Under the pieces are notes generated by a model. It was not told the DNA's origin, did not search any database, and was given only the letters and a program-made list of their open reading frames with translations. From contig JAKOYN010000004.1 in NCBI GenBank assembly GCA_029780415.1, positions 1 to 49,322 of the forward strand: 49,322 bases of DNA, read 5' to 3'. The stretch comes from RXIX01 sp003989075 (GTDB lineage Bacteria > Pseudomonadota > Gammaproteobacteria > Competibacterales > Competibacteraceae). A program made the position numbers and the translations under genes. Below are positions 12,023-22,497 of this stretch, piece by piece; position 1 is the stretch's first letter; each line of letters begins with the position of its first letter.

Positions 12023-12655
12023 ATGCGCCCTGCCCGCCCATCTCCCGTCCGCCGCCGGTTCCATCCCGGCAAGCCGCTGCTGTTCATCGCCAGTCTGCTG
12101 CCGCTGGCCTGGCTGCTGTGGCTGGGCAGTCAGGGGCGCCTGGGCGCCAATCCGGTGGAAACGCTCAGCCATGCCACCGGCGATTGGAGCCTGCGTTTTC
12201 TGCTGCTGACCCTGGTGATCACGCCGCTGCGCCGTCTGAGCGGCTGGACTGGCGTACAGAAATACCGGCGGATGCTGGGCCTGTTTGCCTTTTTCTATGT
12301 CGGCCTGCATTTTACGGTCTATCTGGTGTTCGATCAGTTCTTCGATTGGACGGCAATCGTCACCGACATCGCCAAGCGACCGTATATCACCGTCGGCTTT
12401 GCTGCGTTCGTGCTGCTGATCCCGCTGGCCATCACATCCACCAACGGCATGATCCGCCGATTGGGACGCCACTGGCAGCGCCTGCATCGATTGATTTACC
12501 TGGCCGCGATCCTGGGCGTACTGCATTACGCCTGGCTGGTGAAAGCGGACCTGCGCGAGCCCCTGCTGTATGGCGGCCTTCTGGCCGCGCTGCTCGGCTA
12601 TCGGCTGTGGTGGTGGCAGACCCGATCGGTCACACCGAGGCCTTCCGGGCGCTAG
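12023..12655 (+). CDS. msrQ: MsrQ heme-binding membrane subunit (orphan)
   Basis: 210 residues, the usual length for the heme b membrane protein that passes quinol electrons to the periplasmic methionine-sulfoxide reductase MsrP. About six hydrophobic segments are visible. Characteristic pieces are SLRFLLLTLVITPLRRLSG, RRMLGLFAFFYVGLHF and HWQRLHRLIYLAAILGVLHY, which hold the heme-ligand His residues. The longer upstream frame runs through the small-RNA terminator, so I start at the ATG at 12023. The usual msrP partner is not next to it: upstream are the RNA units and downstream is convergent parC. Confidence 0.92.
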   Translation: MRPARPSPVRRRFHPGKPLLFIASLLPLAWLLWLGSQGRLGANPVETLSHATGDWSLRFLLLTLVITPLRRLSGWTGVQKYRRMLGLFAFFYVGLHFTVYLVFDQFFDWTAIVTDIAKRPYITVGFAAFVLLIPLAITSTNGMIRRLGRHWQRLHRLIYLAAILGVLHYAWLVKADLREPLLYGGLLAALLGYRLWWWQTRSVTPRPSGR

Positions 12656-12745
12656 ACGGACAACCCGCGCAGCAAGCAGGGCATGCAGCGGCGTGGTCCT
12701 GCCGGCGACTGACTCTGCATGCCGGCTCTGGCTGGACGCTTCAAC

Positions 12746-14980
12746 TCAACTGCCCACTGCGATGGCATCCACCCGCTGATAGCCGCGCGGCAGCGGCTTG
12801 CCGCGCCGGCCACGCTCACCGGTATAGCCACCCAGATCAGCCGGCTTCAGGTTCAGATCACGCTTGCCCGAGGTCAACACCAGACCGCGCCCCGGCGGCA
12901 ACAGCAGCAGGGCCTGCAAGCGCTCTTCGCCGGGCAGATCCAGAATCCGGTTACCCTTGCCCTTGGTCAGGCGCGGCAACTCCCTGACCGGAAACAGCAG
13001 CAGACGCCCGCCACTGCTCAATGCCGCCAGTTGCCCGCCGTCCAGATCGCTCACCAGCAGCGGCGGCATGATGTTCGCACCCTCCGGCACGTTCAGCACC
13101 AGCTTGCCGGACTTGTTGCGACTGAGCAGCTCATCAAACGTGCACAGGAAACCATAGCCGGCATCACTAGCCAGCAGGTAGAGATCCTCGGCGTTGCCCA
13201 GCAGCACGCTCACGAAATGGGCACCATCCGGCGGACTGAGCTTGCCGGTCAGCGGTTCGCCATAGCCACGCGCCGAGGCCAGCCCGGCCACCGGCAGGCT
13301 ATAGACACGGCCGGTATTGTCGAGGAACAGCGCTGACTGGCTGCTGCGACCCTGCGCCTGGGCCAGGAAACCATCACCCGACTTGTAACTCAGTGCGGTA
13401 GCGTCAATCTCGCGGCCCTTGGCGGCGCGCACCCAGCCCTTTTGCGACAGCACCACCACCATCGGCTCACTCGGCGTCAAACTGTTTTCATCCAGCGCCT
13501 GCGCCGGCCGCCGTTCGACCAGCGGACAGCGGCGCGGATCGGCATAGCGCTGGGCATCGTCCTGAATCTCCTTTCGGATCAGTGCCTTCAGCCGCTTTTC
13601 CGAACTCAGCCACTGTAACAGCCGCTCCTGTTCACGGCGCAATTCGTCCTGCTCGCCGCGCAGTTTCATTTCCTCCAGCCGCGCCAGATGGCGCAGCCTG
13701 GTTTCCAAAATCGCCTCAGCCTGGGCATCGGAAAGCTGGAAGCGGGCCATCAGCACCGGTTTAGGCTTTTCTTCCGTGCGCAGAATGCGGATCACCTCAT
13801 CGAGGTTCAGATAGGCGATCAGCAGGCCATCGAGAATGTGCAGGCGCTGCTCAACCTGGGCGAGGCGAAACTGCAGGCGCCGGCGCACGGTGATGACCCG
13901 GTATTGCAGCCATTCATCGAGAATCTGCCGCAGGTTCTTAACCTGAGGCCGTCCATCCAGGCCGATCATGTTCAGATTGACCCGGTAGCTTTTTTCCAGA
14001 TCGGTGGTGGCAAACAGGTGATCCATGAGTAGATCGGCATCGACCCGGTTGGAACGCAGCGCCAGCACCAGCCGGGTCGGGTTTTCATGATCGGATTCGT
14101 CGCGCAGATCCTCGACCATCGGCAGCTTCCTGTCGCGCATCTGCGCGGCAATCTGCTCCATAATCCGCGCCCCGGACACCTGATGCGGCAGGGCGGTGAT
14201 GACCACATCGCCGTTGTCGCGCTCGAAGCGGGCACGCAGCCGCACCGCGCCATAGCCGGTCTGATACAGCCGGCGCAGCTCATCGCGCGGCGTGATGATG
14301 TCCGCACCACCGGGAAAATCGGGTGCCGGAACCAGATCGTACAGCGCCTCCACGGGGCAATCGGGCTGATCGAGCAGGCGCATGCAGGCGGCGGCGATTT
14401 CGCCAAGGTTGTGCGGCGGGATGTCGGTGGCCATGCCGACCGCGATACCGGTGGCGCCGTTGAGCAACAGATTGGGCAGGCGCGCCGGCAGGAGCGTTGG
14501 CTCATCGAGCGTGCCATCAAAATTCGGCGTCCAGTCCACCGTGCCTTGGCCCAGCTCAGCCAGCAGCACCTGGGCAAAGGGCGACAGCCGCGCCTCGGTA
14601 TAGCGCATGGCGGCAAAGGATTTCGGATCGTCCGGCGAGCCCCAGTTGCCCTGACCATCGACCAGCGGATAGCGATAGGAAAACGGCTGCGCCATCAGCA
14701 CCATGGCCTCATAACAGGCCGAATCGCCGTGCGGATGGTACTTGCCGAGCACATCGCCGACGGTGCGGGCGGATTTCTTATGCTTGGCGCCGGCATTCAG
14801 GCCCAGCTCGGACATGGCGTAGACGATGCGCCGCTGCACCGGTTTCAAACCATCGCCAATGTGCGGCAGGGCGCGGTCGAGAATGACGTACATGGAATAA
14901 TCCAGGTAGGCCTTTTCGGTAAACACGCCCAGTGGCTGGCGCTCGGTGGCATCAGAGAGAAAAGCGGCGGGTTCGGTCAT
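12746..14980 (-). CDS. parC: DNA topoisomerase IV subunit A
   Basis: 744 residues, normal for gammaproteobacterial ParC, the breakage-rejoining subunit that decatenates daughter chromosomes with ParE. The N-terminal winged-helix/tower region shows RALPHIGDGLKPVQRR and YHPHGDSACYEAM. The catalytic Tyr is in AAMRYTEARL at about residue 127. The quinolone-determining positions are wild type (Ser87 and Glu91 here, matching E. coli Ser80 and Glu84). The C-terminal half holds the beta-propeller repeats (for example DLNLKPADLGGYTGERGRRG). parE is not in the window. The gene converges with msrQ. Confidence 0.97.
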   Translation of the reverse strand: MTEPAAFLSDATERQPLGVFTEKAYLDYSMYVILDRALPHIGDGLKPVQRRIVYAMSELGLNAGAKHKKSARTVGDVLGKYHPHGDSACYEAMVLMAQPFSYRYPLVDGQGNWGSPDDPKSFAAMRYTEARLSPFAQVLLAELGQGTVDWTPNFDGTLDEPTLLPARLPNLLLNGATGIAVGMATDIPPHNLGEIAAACMRLLDQPDCPVEALYDLVPAPDFPGGADIITPRDELRRLYQTGYGAVRLRARFERDNGDVVITALPHQVSGARIMEQIAAQMRDRKLPMVEDLRDESDHENPTRLVLALRSNRVDADLLMDHLFATTDLEKSYRVNLNMIGLDGRPQVKNLRQILDEWLQYRVITVRRRLQFRLAQVEQRLHILDGLLIAYLNLDEVIRILRTEEKPKPVLMARFQLSDAQAEAILETRLRHLARLEEMKLRGEQDELRREQERLLQWLSSEKRLKALIRKEIQDDAQRYADPRRCPLVERRPAQALDENSLTPSEPMVVVLSQKGWVRAAKGREIDATALSYKSGDGFLAQAQGRSSQSALFLDNTGRVYSLPVAGLASARGYGEPLTGKLSPPDGAHFVSVLLGNAEDLYLLASDAGYGFLCTFDELLSRNKSGKLVLNVPEGANIMPPLLVSDLDGGQLAALSSGGRLLLFPVRELPRLTKGKGNRILDLPGEERLQALLLLPPGRGLVLTSGKRDLNLKPADLGGYTGERGRRGKPLPRGYQRVDAIAVGS

Positions 14981-15145
14981 GGAGAAATCAGCGTTATCAC
15001 GGATTAATGGGAAAGCGGCAGCTCGACGGCAATGGCAACACCAGAATCAGCGCTGGCGGTCGGCGGATTGATGATTTTCAATCCTGATCAGGGTGTTTGC
15101 GCGCTAGAATGATAATTGGTCGCATTCACTCCTGGAGAGTACCTC

Positions 15146-15364
15146 ATGTCTATTACCCCGAATGTCGGCTCGGCCGACAAGATTGCCCGCCTCGTGGTCG
15201 GCGCCCTGCTGATCGTTCTGGCACTGACGAACGTCATCGGCGTGTGGGGCTGGATCGGCGTGGTGCCAATCGCTACCGCCCTGATGAACTGGTGCCCGGC
15301 CTACACCCTGCTCGGCATCAGGACCTGCCCAGCACCTGCTACGCCTCCGGATGCGCCGCGCTAG
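15146..15364 (+). CDS. Small inner-membrane protein, DUF2892 family
   Basis: 72 residues with two hydrophobic segments (ARLVVGALLIVLALTNVIG and WIGVVPIATALMNWCPAYTL) and the Cys-containing NWCPAYTLLGI motif typical of the YgaP-like transmembrane domain (DUF2892). In some proteins this domain is fused to a rhodanese sulfurtransferase; here it stands alone. The start is the ATG with GGAG ten bases upstream. A -10-like TAGAAT lies near 15105. A terminator follows directly, so it is probably monocistronic. The function is unknown. Confidence 0.88.
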   Translation: MSITPNVGSADKIARLVVGALLIVLALTNVIGVWGWIGVVPIATALMNWCPAYTLLGIRTCPAPATPPDAPR

Positions 15365-15390
15365 CCGGTACGGACGTCGGAAATCGTATG

Positions 15391-15419
15391 ACCGGTTGCC
15401 CTGCGCAACCGGTTTTTTT
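15391..15419 (+). terminator. Rho-independent terminator after the DUF2892 gene
   Basis: ACCGGTTGC and GCAACCGGT form a strong hairpin with a short loop, followed by seven T, 27 bases past the stop codon. On the other strand the T-run is missing, so it serves the rightward gene. Confidence 0.88.
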
Positions 15420-15428
15420 ATGCCCGCC

Positions 15429-15785
15429 TCAGGTCTGAGCCGCTGGCTCTGCGGCGGCAGCGTCATCCCCAGTGATGCCAAAGCGGGTCGGCGTCTCGGT
15501 ATAAAACACGCGGATACCCTCGGCGCGCAACAGCTCCAGCAGTTCCCGCGCTTCGGCGGCCGTGACGATGAATTCGACTTCCACGGTCAGCGTGCCGGCC
15601 AGCTCCAGAAAATGATCCTCGTGCAATTGATGGTGGCGGCCAAAACCCGCCAGTGCCCGGAACGCCGAGCCACCGCGAATTCCCTGGTGATTGGCCTGAT
15701 CCAGCAGCCACTGCCACAGCAGCACACTGTGATGCCGCTGATTCTCGCGCACATAAAAGCGCAGGACTAAACCCTCCATCGTCAT
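15429..15785 (-). CDS. DUF190 family protein, partner of CrcB
   Basis: 118 residues of the small ferredoxin-like-fold DUF190 family, which often sits beside crcB. The signature GGSAFRALAGFGRHHQLH is clear near residues 38-55. It starts 15 bases after the crcB stop, so the two form an operon. A regulatory or accessory role in fluoride export, possibly by binding a small ligand, is an inference from this linkage; the biochemical role is not established as far as I know. Confidence 0.9.
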   Translation of the reverse strand: MTMEGLVLRFYVRENQRHHSVLLWQWLLDQANHQGIRGGSAFRALAGFGRHHQLHEDHFLELAGTLTVEVEFIVTAAEARELLELLRAEGIRVFYTETPTRFGITGDDAAAAEPAAQT

Positions 15786-15800
15786 CTCCTCCTCAGCCGT

Positions 15801-16190
15801 TCACGGTTTCGGTAGCAGCGCACGCACCGTCAGAATGCCCAGCGCGGTCAGCGCCAGCGAGCCAAGCAAATGCGTGCCAATCGCCAGCAGCGCCCAGCCG
15901 AACTGACCACGCGCCAGCAAGGTCACGGTTTCCGCGGAAAACGTGGAAAATGTCGTCAGTCCGCCCATGAAGCCGGTGATCACCAGCAGACGCGCTTCCG
16001 GCGGCAGGCTGGCGTTGAAGGCAAAATAGGCCATCGCCACCCCAATCAGATAGCCTCCGATCAGGTTCGCTGCCAGCGTGCCCAGCGGCAGGGTCGGCCA
16101 CAGCGGATTCAGCACCAGCCCCAGCCACCAGCGCAGACAGGCGCCCAATCCGGCACCCACGAATACGGCGAAAAACGCATGCACACCCAT
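15801..16190 (-). CDS. crcB: Fluoride channel CrcB/FluC
   Basis: 129 residues, the normal size for the dual-topology dimeric Fluc channel that lets toxic fluoride leave the cell. Four hydrophobic helices are visible. Family landmarks are GTLAANLIGGYLIG (with the pore Asn near 42) and GFMGGLTTFSTFSAE (about 73-87), which carries the Phe-box and Thr residues lining the fluoride path. I take the ATG at 16190, preceded by GAGGG; the longer frame to 16241 would almost touch the divergent ansA start. It is first in a two-gene operon with the DUF190 gene. Confidence 0.95.
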   Translation of the reverse strand: MGVHAFFAVFVGAGLGACLRWWLGLVLNPLWPTLPLGTLAANLIGGYLIGVAMAYFAFNASLPPEARLLVITGFMGGLTTFSTFSAETVTLLARGQFGWALLAIGTHLLGSLALTALGILTVRALLPKP

Positions 16191-16243
16191 CAGCCCATCA
16201 CCCTCTGCCTGCGCCCACGGCGAGCACCCACGGAACCCCATCG

Positions 16244-17257
16244 ATGAAAAAGCGGGTCTTCATTGCCTATACCGGCGGCACCATCGGCATGCGCCGCAGC
16301 GCCGACGGCTATATCCCCGAAACCGGCCTGGATACGCTCCTGGCACAGTTGCTCCCGGCCGAGCGTGCCACCGAACTGCCCGATTATGTCCTGTACGAAT
16401 GCAGCCCGCTGCTGGACAGCGCCAACCTGCATCCGCGCGACTGGTACCGGATCGCCACGCTGATTGCCGCACATCATGCTGAGTATGATGGCTTCGTCGT
16501 CCTGCACGGCACCGACACCATGGCCTACACGGCAGCGGCGCTGTCCTTTGCCCTGCCGGGACTGGCCAAGCCGGTCATCGTCACCGGCGCGCAGATTCCG
16601 CTGCGCGAGATGCGCAACGATGCCCATAACAATCTGGTCACTGCCCTGCTGCTGGCCACGCAGGCACCGCTCAGCGAAGTATGCCTGTATTTCAATGGCC
16701 GGCTGATGCGCGGCAATCGCGCCACCAAGATCAAGGCCGAGGCGCTCGATGCCTTTGATTCGCCCAATGATCCGCTGCTCGGCACGGTCGGTATTCACAT
16801 CGAGATCAATCGCGCCGCACTGCTTGAACCACAGGCGGCCCCTTTGCTGGAAGCGCCTGCGGTGGTCGACGGACAGATGGCGCTGCTGAAACTGTTTCCG
16901 GGCCTGTCGACGCGCCTGCTCGAACAGGTGCTGGATGCTCCGCTGCGGGGCCTGATCCTTGAAAGTTATGGGATTGGCGCCGGCCCGGTCAATCAGCCGG
17001 GGTTTCTGGATACGCTGGCGGCTGCCACCGCGCGCGGCGTCACTCTGGTGGCTATTTCCCAATGCCGCGAGGGCCGGGTCGATCTGGGCAAGTACGCGGT
17101 GGGCAGCGCCCTGGCCCGGGCCGGTGTACTGGGCGGTTTTGATCTGACGCCCGAGGCCGCCTATACCAAACTCAGCCACCTGCTGGCACTGGGCCTGGCG
17201 CCGGAACTGGTGCGCGCACGCATGCAGACCTGTCTGCGCGGCGAGTGCTCGATCTGA
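16244..17257 (+). CDS. ansA: Type I (cytoplasmic) L-asparaginase
   Basis: 337 residues, no signal peptide. It hydrolyses L-asparagine to aspartate and ammonia. The first catalytic Thr is in IAYTGGTIGM (residues 8-16), and the second motif is HGTDTMAYTA (88-97) with the conserved Thr-Asp pair. VTGAQIPLREMRNDA follows as in the cytosolic AnsA branch. The gene is divergent from crcB with about 53 bases between starts, so the promoters overlap. No strong Shine-Dalgarno is visible before the ATG. It converges with der. Confidence 0.95.
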   Translation: MKKRVFIAYTGGTIGMRRSADGYIPETGLDTLLAQLLPAERATELPDYVLYECSPLLDSANLHPRDWYRIATLIAAHHAEYDGFVVLHGTDTMAYTAAALSFALPGLAKPVIVTGAQIPLREMRNDAHNNLVTALLLATQAPLSEVCLYFNGRLMRGNRATKIKAEALDAFDSPNDPLLGTVGIHIEINRAALLEPQAAPLLEAPAVVDGQMALLKLFPGLSTRLLEQVLDAPLRGLILESYGIGAGPVNQPGFLDTLAAATARGVTLVAISQCREGRVDLGKYAVGSALARAGVLGGFDLTPEAAYTKLSHLLALGLAPELVRARMQTCLRGECSI

Positions 17258-17284
17258 ACGAGCGGACCCTTCCACGCGCCAGAG

Positions 17285-18682
17285 TTAACGCTCGCTTCTA
17301 CGCCGCGCGCCAAATTTCTTCACCGGCGGCCGCCCGGTGCCTGTGGGCTTGAAAGGGTTTTCGCTGCCGCGAAACTCGACCCGGATCGGCGTACCCCACA
17401 GGTCGAGACGCTTGCGGTAGACGTTGATCAGGTAGCGCCGATACGCCTCGGGCACATGATTGATGCGGTTACCGTGGATGATGATCAGCGGCGGATTCTG
17501 CCCGCCCTGATGGGCATAGCGCAGCTTGATGCTGTGGCCATGGACCAGCGGCGGCTGATGCGCGGCCAGGGCGCTTTCAAGGATCCGGGTCAGTTCCGGT
17601 GTGGACAGCTTGCGCGTGGCGGCGGCATAAGCCTGACCTACCGCGCCGAGCAGTTCACCCACGCCGGTGCCATGCAGGGCGGAGATGAAATATGTCTTGG
17701 CGAAGTCGATGAAATCCAGCCGCCGGTCCAGCTCACGCTTGACCGTGGCCCGGGTATCGGCGTCAAGGTGATCCCACTTGTTCACCGCCAGCACCAGCGC
17801 CCGGCCACTGTCGAGCACCAGACCGAGCAGGCTGGCATCCTGCTCGCTGATGCCCTGGCGGGCGTCAAGCACCATCACCACCACATTCGCCTGCTCAATC
17901 GCCTTCATGGTTTTGATAATACTGAACTTCTCGACCGCCTCGCTCACCCGCACCCGGCGCCGCACCCCGGCGGTATCGATCAGCAGGTAGGACTGGCCAT
18001 CGCGCTCGAAAGGTACGGCGATGCTGTCGCGGGTGGTGCCGGGCAGATCGCAGGCCAGCACCCGGTCCTCACCGAGCAGGCGGTTGACCAGGGTGGACTT
18101 GCCGACATTGGGCCGGCCGACCACCGCCAGCTTGATCACGCCTTCCGGGGTTTCCGGCAGCGCCGCAGCTTCGTCATCGCTCTGCAGCAGCGTAGCCAGC
18201 ACCGTTTCCATCAGGGCGTCCACGCCCTGATTGTGCGCAGCGGAAATGACGTGCACATAATCCAGTCCCAACTGGTGAAACTCGGCGCTGAGCAGGTGCG
18301 GATCGCGATGCTCGGCCTTGTTGACCACCAGATGCACCGGCCGGCCGGCACGGCGCAGGCGGGTGGCGATCTCCTCATCGGCACCGCTCAGACCGGCGCG
18401 GCCATCGACCAGCAGCAGCACCACATCGGCCTCCTCGATGGCCCGCCAGGCCTGCCGGGCCACCAGGCCATCCAGACCGTCATCCTCGCCGGTCAGGCCG
18501 CCGGTATCGACCACCATGTAGGGCGCGGGACCACGCTGGCCAATGCCATACTGGCGATCGCGGGTCAGGCCGGGCAGATCGGCCACCAGCGCGTCGCGGG
18601 TGCGGGTCAGGGAATTGAACAGGGTGGACTTGCCGACGTTGGGCCGGCCGACCAGAGCAATAACAGGCAGCGTGACAGACAT
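17285..18682 (-). CDS. der: Ribosome-assembly GTPase Der (EngA)
   Basis: 465 residues with the double GTPase layout unique to Der, needed for maturation of the 50S subunit. Domain 1 begins ALVGRPNVGKSTLFNSL (G1 near 12-20) with LPGLTRD and NKAEH. Domain 2 has VVGRPNVGKSTLVNRL (about 198) with LPGTTRDSIAVPF and NKWDH. A KH-like domain follows (IRVEFRGSENPF near the end) and the tail is basic. It stands alone on the minus strand between ansA and the divergent trp cluster. Confidence 0.97.
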   Translation of the reverse strand: MSVTLPVIALVGRPNVGKSTLFNSLTRTRDALVADLPGLTRDRQYGIGQRGPAPYMVVDTGGLTGEDDGLDGLVARQAWRAIEEADVVLLLVDGRAGLSGADEEIATRLRRAGRPVHLVVNKAEHRDPHLLSAEFHQLGLDYVHVISAAHNQGVDALMETVLATLLQSDDEAAALPETPEGVIKLAVVGRPNVGKSTLVNRLLGEDRVLACDLPGTTRDSIAVPFERDGQSYLLIDTAGVRRRVRVSEAVEKFSIIKTMKAIEQANVVVMVLDARQGISEQDASLLGLVLDSGRALVLAVNKWDHLDADTRATVKRELDRRLDFIDFAKTYFISALHGTGVGELLGAVGQAYAAATRKLSTPELTRILESALAAHQPPLVHGHSIKLRYAHQGGQNPPLIIIHGNRINHVPEAYRRYLINVYRKRLDLWGTPIRVEFRGSENPFKPTGTGRPPVKKFGARRRSER

Positions 18683-18840
18683 GGTGACGATAACGCGATG
18701 ATTTGAGATGGAGCGCGATTATGCCGCAAACTGATCCGGCGCGGGCGCGGTAAAGCGTTGCGTGCCTCTACCAAGCCGGCCGATTTCTGGTAGGCTTTAG
18801 GTTTGACCGGCAGTCCCCCACCCCGCCTGGCTTCCAATCC

Positions 18841-19465
18841 ATGACCCCGATTTCCCGCACCCGCGTCAAGATCTGTGGCATCACCCGTCCCGAAGACGGC
18901 GCGGCGGCGGTGCAACTGGGTGCGGATGCCATTGGCCTGGTGTTCTATCCGCCCAGTCCGCGCCATGTGGATGTAGCGACCGCGCGCGCAATCATCGCTG
19001 CACTGCCGCCCTTTGTCAGCGTGGTGGGCCTGTTCGTCAATGCTGAACCGGCGGCGGTGCGGGCGGTCCTTGATCAGGTGCCGCTGGCGCTGCTGCAGTT
19101 CCACGGTGACGAGGACGCCGATGAATGCGCTGCCTTCGGCTGGCCTTATATCAAGGCGGTGCCGATGGGCGCCGGTGCTGCGGTAGCCGATTACGAGCAG
19201 CGTTTCGCCAGCGCTGCCGGCCTGCTGCTCGACAGCCACGGTGGTGCAAAAACCGGCGGCTCCGGGCAGGGCTTCGACTGGGCGCGTATTCCGGCCGCAT
19301 GCCGCAAGCCGCTGATTCTGGCCGGCGGCCTGCATCCGGGCAATGTGGCCCAGGCCATCCGTCAGGTGCGCCCTTATGCTGTCGATGTCAGCAGTGGCGT
19401 GGAACGCACCAAGGGCATCAAGGATGCCGAACTGATACGCGCATTTTTGCGAGGTGTGAACGATT

Positions 19466-19482
<17 letters not shown>
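18841..19482 (+). CDS. trpF: Phosphoribosylanthranilate isomerase
   Basis: 213 residues, a TIM barrel that isomerises N-(5'-phosphoribosyl)anthranilate in tryptophan synthesis. RVKICGITRPED near the start carries the catalytic Cys (residue 12). GLVFYPPSPRHV, LLLDSHGGAKTGGSGQGFDW (catalytic Asp) and LILAGGLHPGNV are all classic. It opens the trpFBA-accD-folC-dedD-cvpA-purF cluster. Its stop overlaps the trpB start by 17 bases, which suggests translational coupling. The promoter should lie in the 158-base gap to der, where I see an imperfect inverted repeat (about 18758-18790) but no clear attenuator. Confidence 0.96.
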
Positions 19483-20682
<1,200 letters not shown>

Positions 20683-20686
<4 letters not shown>

Positions 20687-21504
20687 ACGAGTCGCCGTCG
20701 ATGAACCGTATTGATCGCCGTTTCCAGGCGCTGCGCCGCAGCGGTCGCAAGGCCCTGATTCCCTACATCACCGCTGGCGATCCGCACCCGGAACGAACTG
20801 TACCGATGCTGCACGCGCTGGTCGCGGCCGGCGCCGACATTCTCGAACTGGGTGTGCCGTTTTCCGATCCGATGGCCGATGGCCCGGTGATCCAGAAAGC
20901 CTGCGAGCGGGCCCTGGCCCAGGGCATGACGCTGCGCCGGGTGCTGGAACTGGTGCACGAGTTCCGCCAGACCGACAGCGAAACGCCGCTGGTGCTGATG
21001 GGCTATCTGAATCCGATCGAGAGCTTTGGTTATGAAGCGTTCGTCACCGCTGCCGCCGCCGCTGGCGTGGATGGTGTGCTGACCGTCGATCTGCCGCCGG
21101 AAGAAGCGGATGAACTGGCCGCACCGCTCAACGCCGCCGGCATCGCGCCGATCTTTCTGCTCGCTCCGACCAGTTCCACCGCGCGCATCCGCCACACCGC
21201 CCTGCTGGCGCGCGGCTATCTTTACTATGTGTCGCTCAAGGGCGTGACCGGCTCGGCCGCGCTCAATGTTGCTGAGGTTGCCGCCAAGCTGGCCGAAATC
21301 CGCGCCCTGACCGATCTGCCGCTGGGCGTAGGCTTTGGCATCAACAGCCCGGCCGCGGCCGCCGCAGTCGCCGCAGTCGCCGATGCCGTGGTGGTCGGCA
21401 GCACACTGGTCAGCAAGATGGCTGAGCGGGCCGATGCACCGGACGACATGTACCGGGATGTGGGCGAAATCATCCGCGCCATGCGCTTGGCGATGGATGC
21501 GTAG
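20683..21504 (+). CDS. trpA: Tryptophan synthase alpha chain
   Basis: 273 residues, a TIM barrel that cleaves indole-3-glycerol phosphate and channels indole to TrpB. The catalytic residues are visible in LELGVPFSDPMADGP: Glu55 and Asp66, matching E. coli Glu49 and Asp60. MGYLNPIESFGYEAF and FLLAPTSSTARI follow as expected. I choose the GTG at 20683 because it overlaps the trpB stop as GTGA; an ATG six codons in (20701) also fits the family N-terminus. About 97 bases separate it from accD. Confidence 0.97.
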
Positions 21505-21600
21505 CACCCGGCGCGCGCGGTGATCGGTACTGCCGGCCGCCGCACCCCATTCCGGTCCCTGACGCTTCACTTCACGACTTTGCACCCCCCGTTTCCCATT

Positions 21601-22467
21601 ATGAGCTGGTACGAAAAACTCGTTCCGTCCCGCATCCGCACCGATGGCCGCAACCGCCACCAGATCCCCGAGGGTCTGTGGAGCAAGTGCGAAGAATGCA
21701 GTGCCGTGCTGTATGGCGCCGAACTGGAGCGCAACCTGCAGGTGTGCCCCAAGTGCAGCCATCACATGTATCTGACCGCGCGCAAGCGCCTGCACAGCCT
21801 GCTTGATGAAGGCAGCCTGACGGAAATCGGCGCCGATATCGAACCGACCGACTTTCTCAAATTCAAGGACGGCAAGAAATACAAGGACCGGCTGACGCTG
21901 GCGCAAAAGAGCAGCGAGGAAAAGGATGCCCTGGTGGCCATGCGCGGCCTGCTCAAGGGTGCGCCGGTGATTGCGGCGGCGTTTGAATTTGGCTTCATGG
22001 CCGGCTCGATGGGTTCGGTGGTTGGCGAACGCTTCGTCCGTGCCGCTCAGGCCGCCCTGCAGGAACATATTCCGTTCATCTGCTTCACCGCCAGCGGTGG
22101 CGCACGCATGCAGGAAGCGCTGGTGTCGCTGATGCAAATGGCCAAGACCAGCGCCGCACTGACCCGGCTGGCCGAGCATGGCGTGCCCTATATCGTGGTC
22201 CTGACGCATCCGACCACCGGCGGCGTTTCCGCCAGCCTGGCCATGCTGGGCGATATCAACGTCGCCGAACCCAAGGCACTGATCGGCTTTGCCGGGCCGC
22301 GGGTGATCGAGCAGACCGTGCGCGAGAAACTGCCGGAAGGCTTCCAGCGCAGCGAGTTCCTGCTCGAACACGGCGCGATTGACCTGATCATCGACCGCCG
22401 CGAATTGCGTGACCGGCTGGCCAGCCTGCTGGCCCTGCTCACCGGCCGCGACGCGCCGCTGATCTGA
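21601..22467 (+). CDS. accD: Acetyl-CoA carboxylase carboxyltransferase, beta subunit
   Basis: 288 residues. With AccA it moves the carboxyl group from biotin on AccB to acetyl-CoA, making malonyl-CoA for fatty acids. The N-terminal zinc ribbon has Cys30, Cys33, Cys49 and Cys52 (CEECSAVL and CPKCSHHM). The carboxyltransferase core has FTASGGARMQEALVSLMQM and LTHPTTGGVSASLAMLGD. I start at the ATG at 21601 (MSWYEKL), which matches the family; an upstream in-frame extension to 21520 does not. It sits in the conserved trpFBA-accD-folC order. Confidence 0.97.
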   Translation: MSWYEKLVPSRIRTDGRNRHQIPEGLWSKCEECSAVLYGAELERNLQVCPKCSHHMYLTARKRLHSLLDEGSLTEIGADIEPTDFLKFKDGKKYKDRLTLAQKSSEEKDALVAMRGLLKGAPVIAAAFEFGFMAGSMGSVVGERFVRAAQAALQEHIPFICFTASGGARMQEALVSLMQMAKTSAALTRLAEHGVPYIVVLTHPTTGGVSASLAMLGDINVAEPKALIGFAGPRVIEQTVREKLPEGFQRSEFLLEHGAIDLIIDRRELRDRLASLLALLTGRDAPLI

Positions 22468-22497
22468 ACAGTTGCCCTTGACCGAGGACCGCCGGCG

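Noticed and set aside
16190..16247. Possible fluoride riboswitch upstream of crcB (GATGGGGTTCC and CTGATG are present on the minus strand)
   Set aside because: The pseudoknot partners and the downstream CCTAC segment of the known motif are missing, CTGATG overlaps the crcB start codon, and the space to divergent ansA is only about 53 bases.
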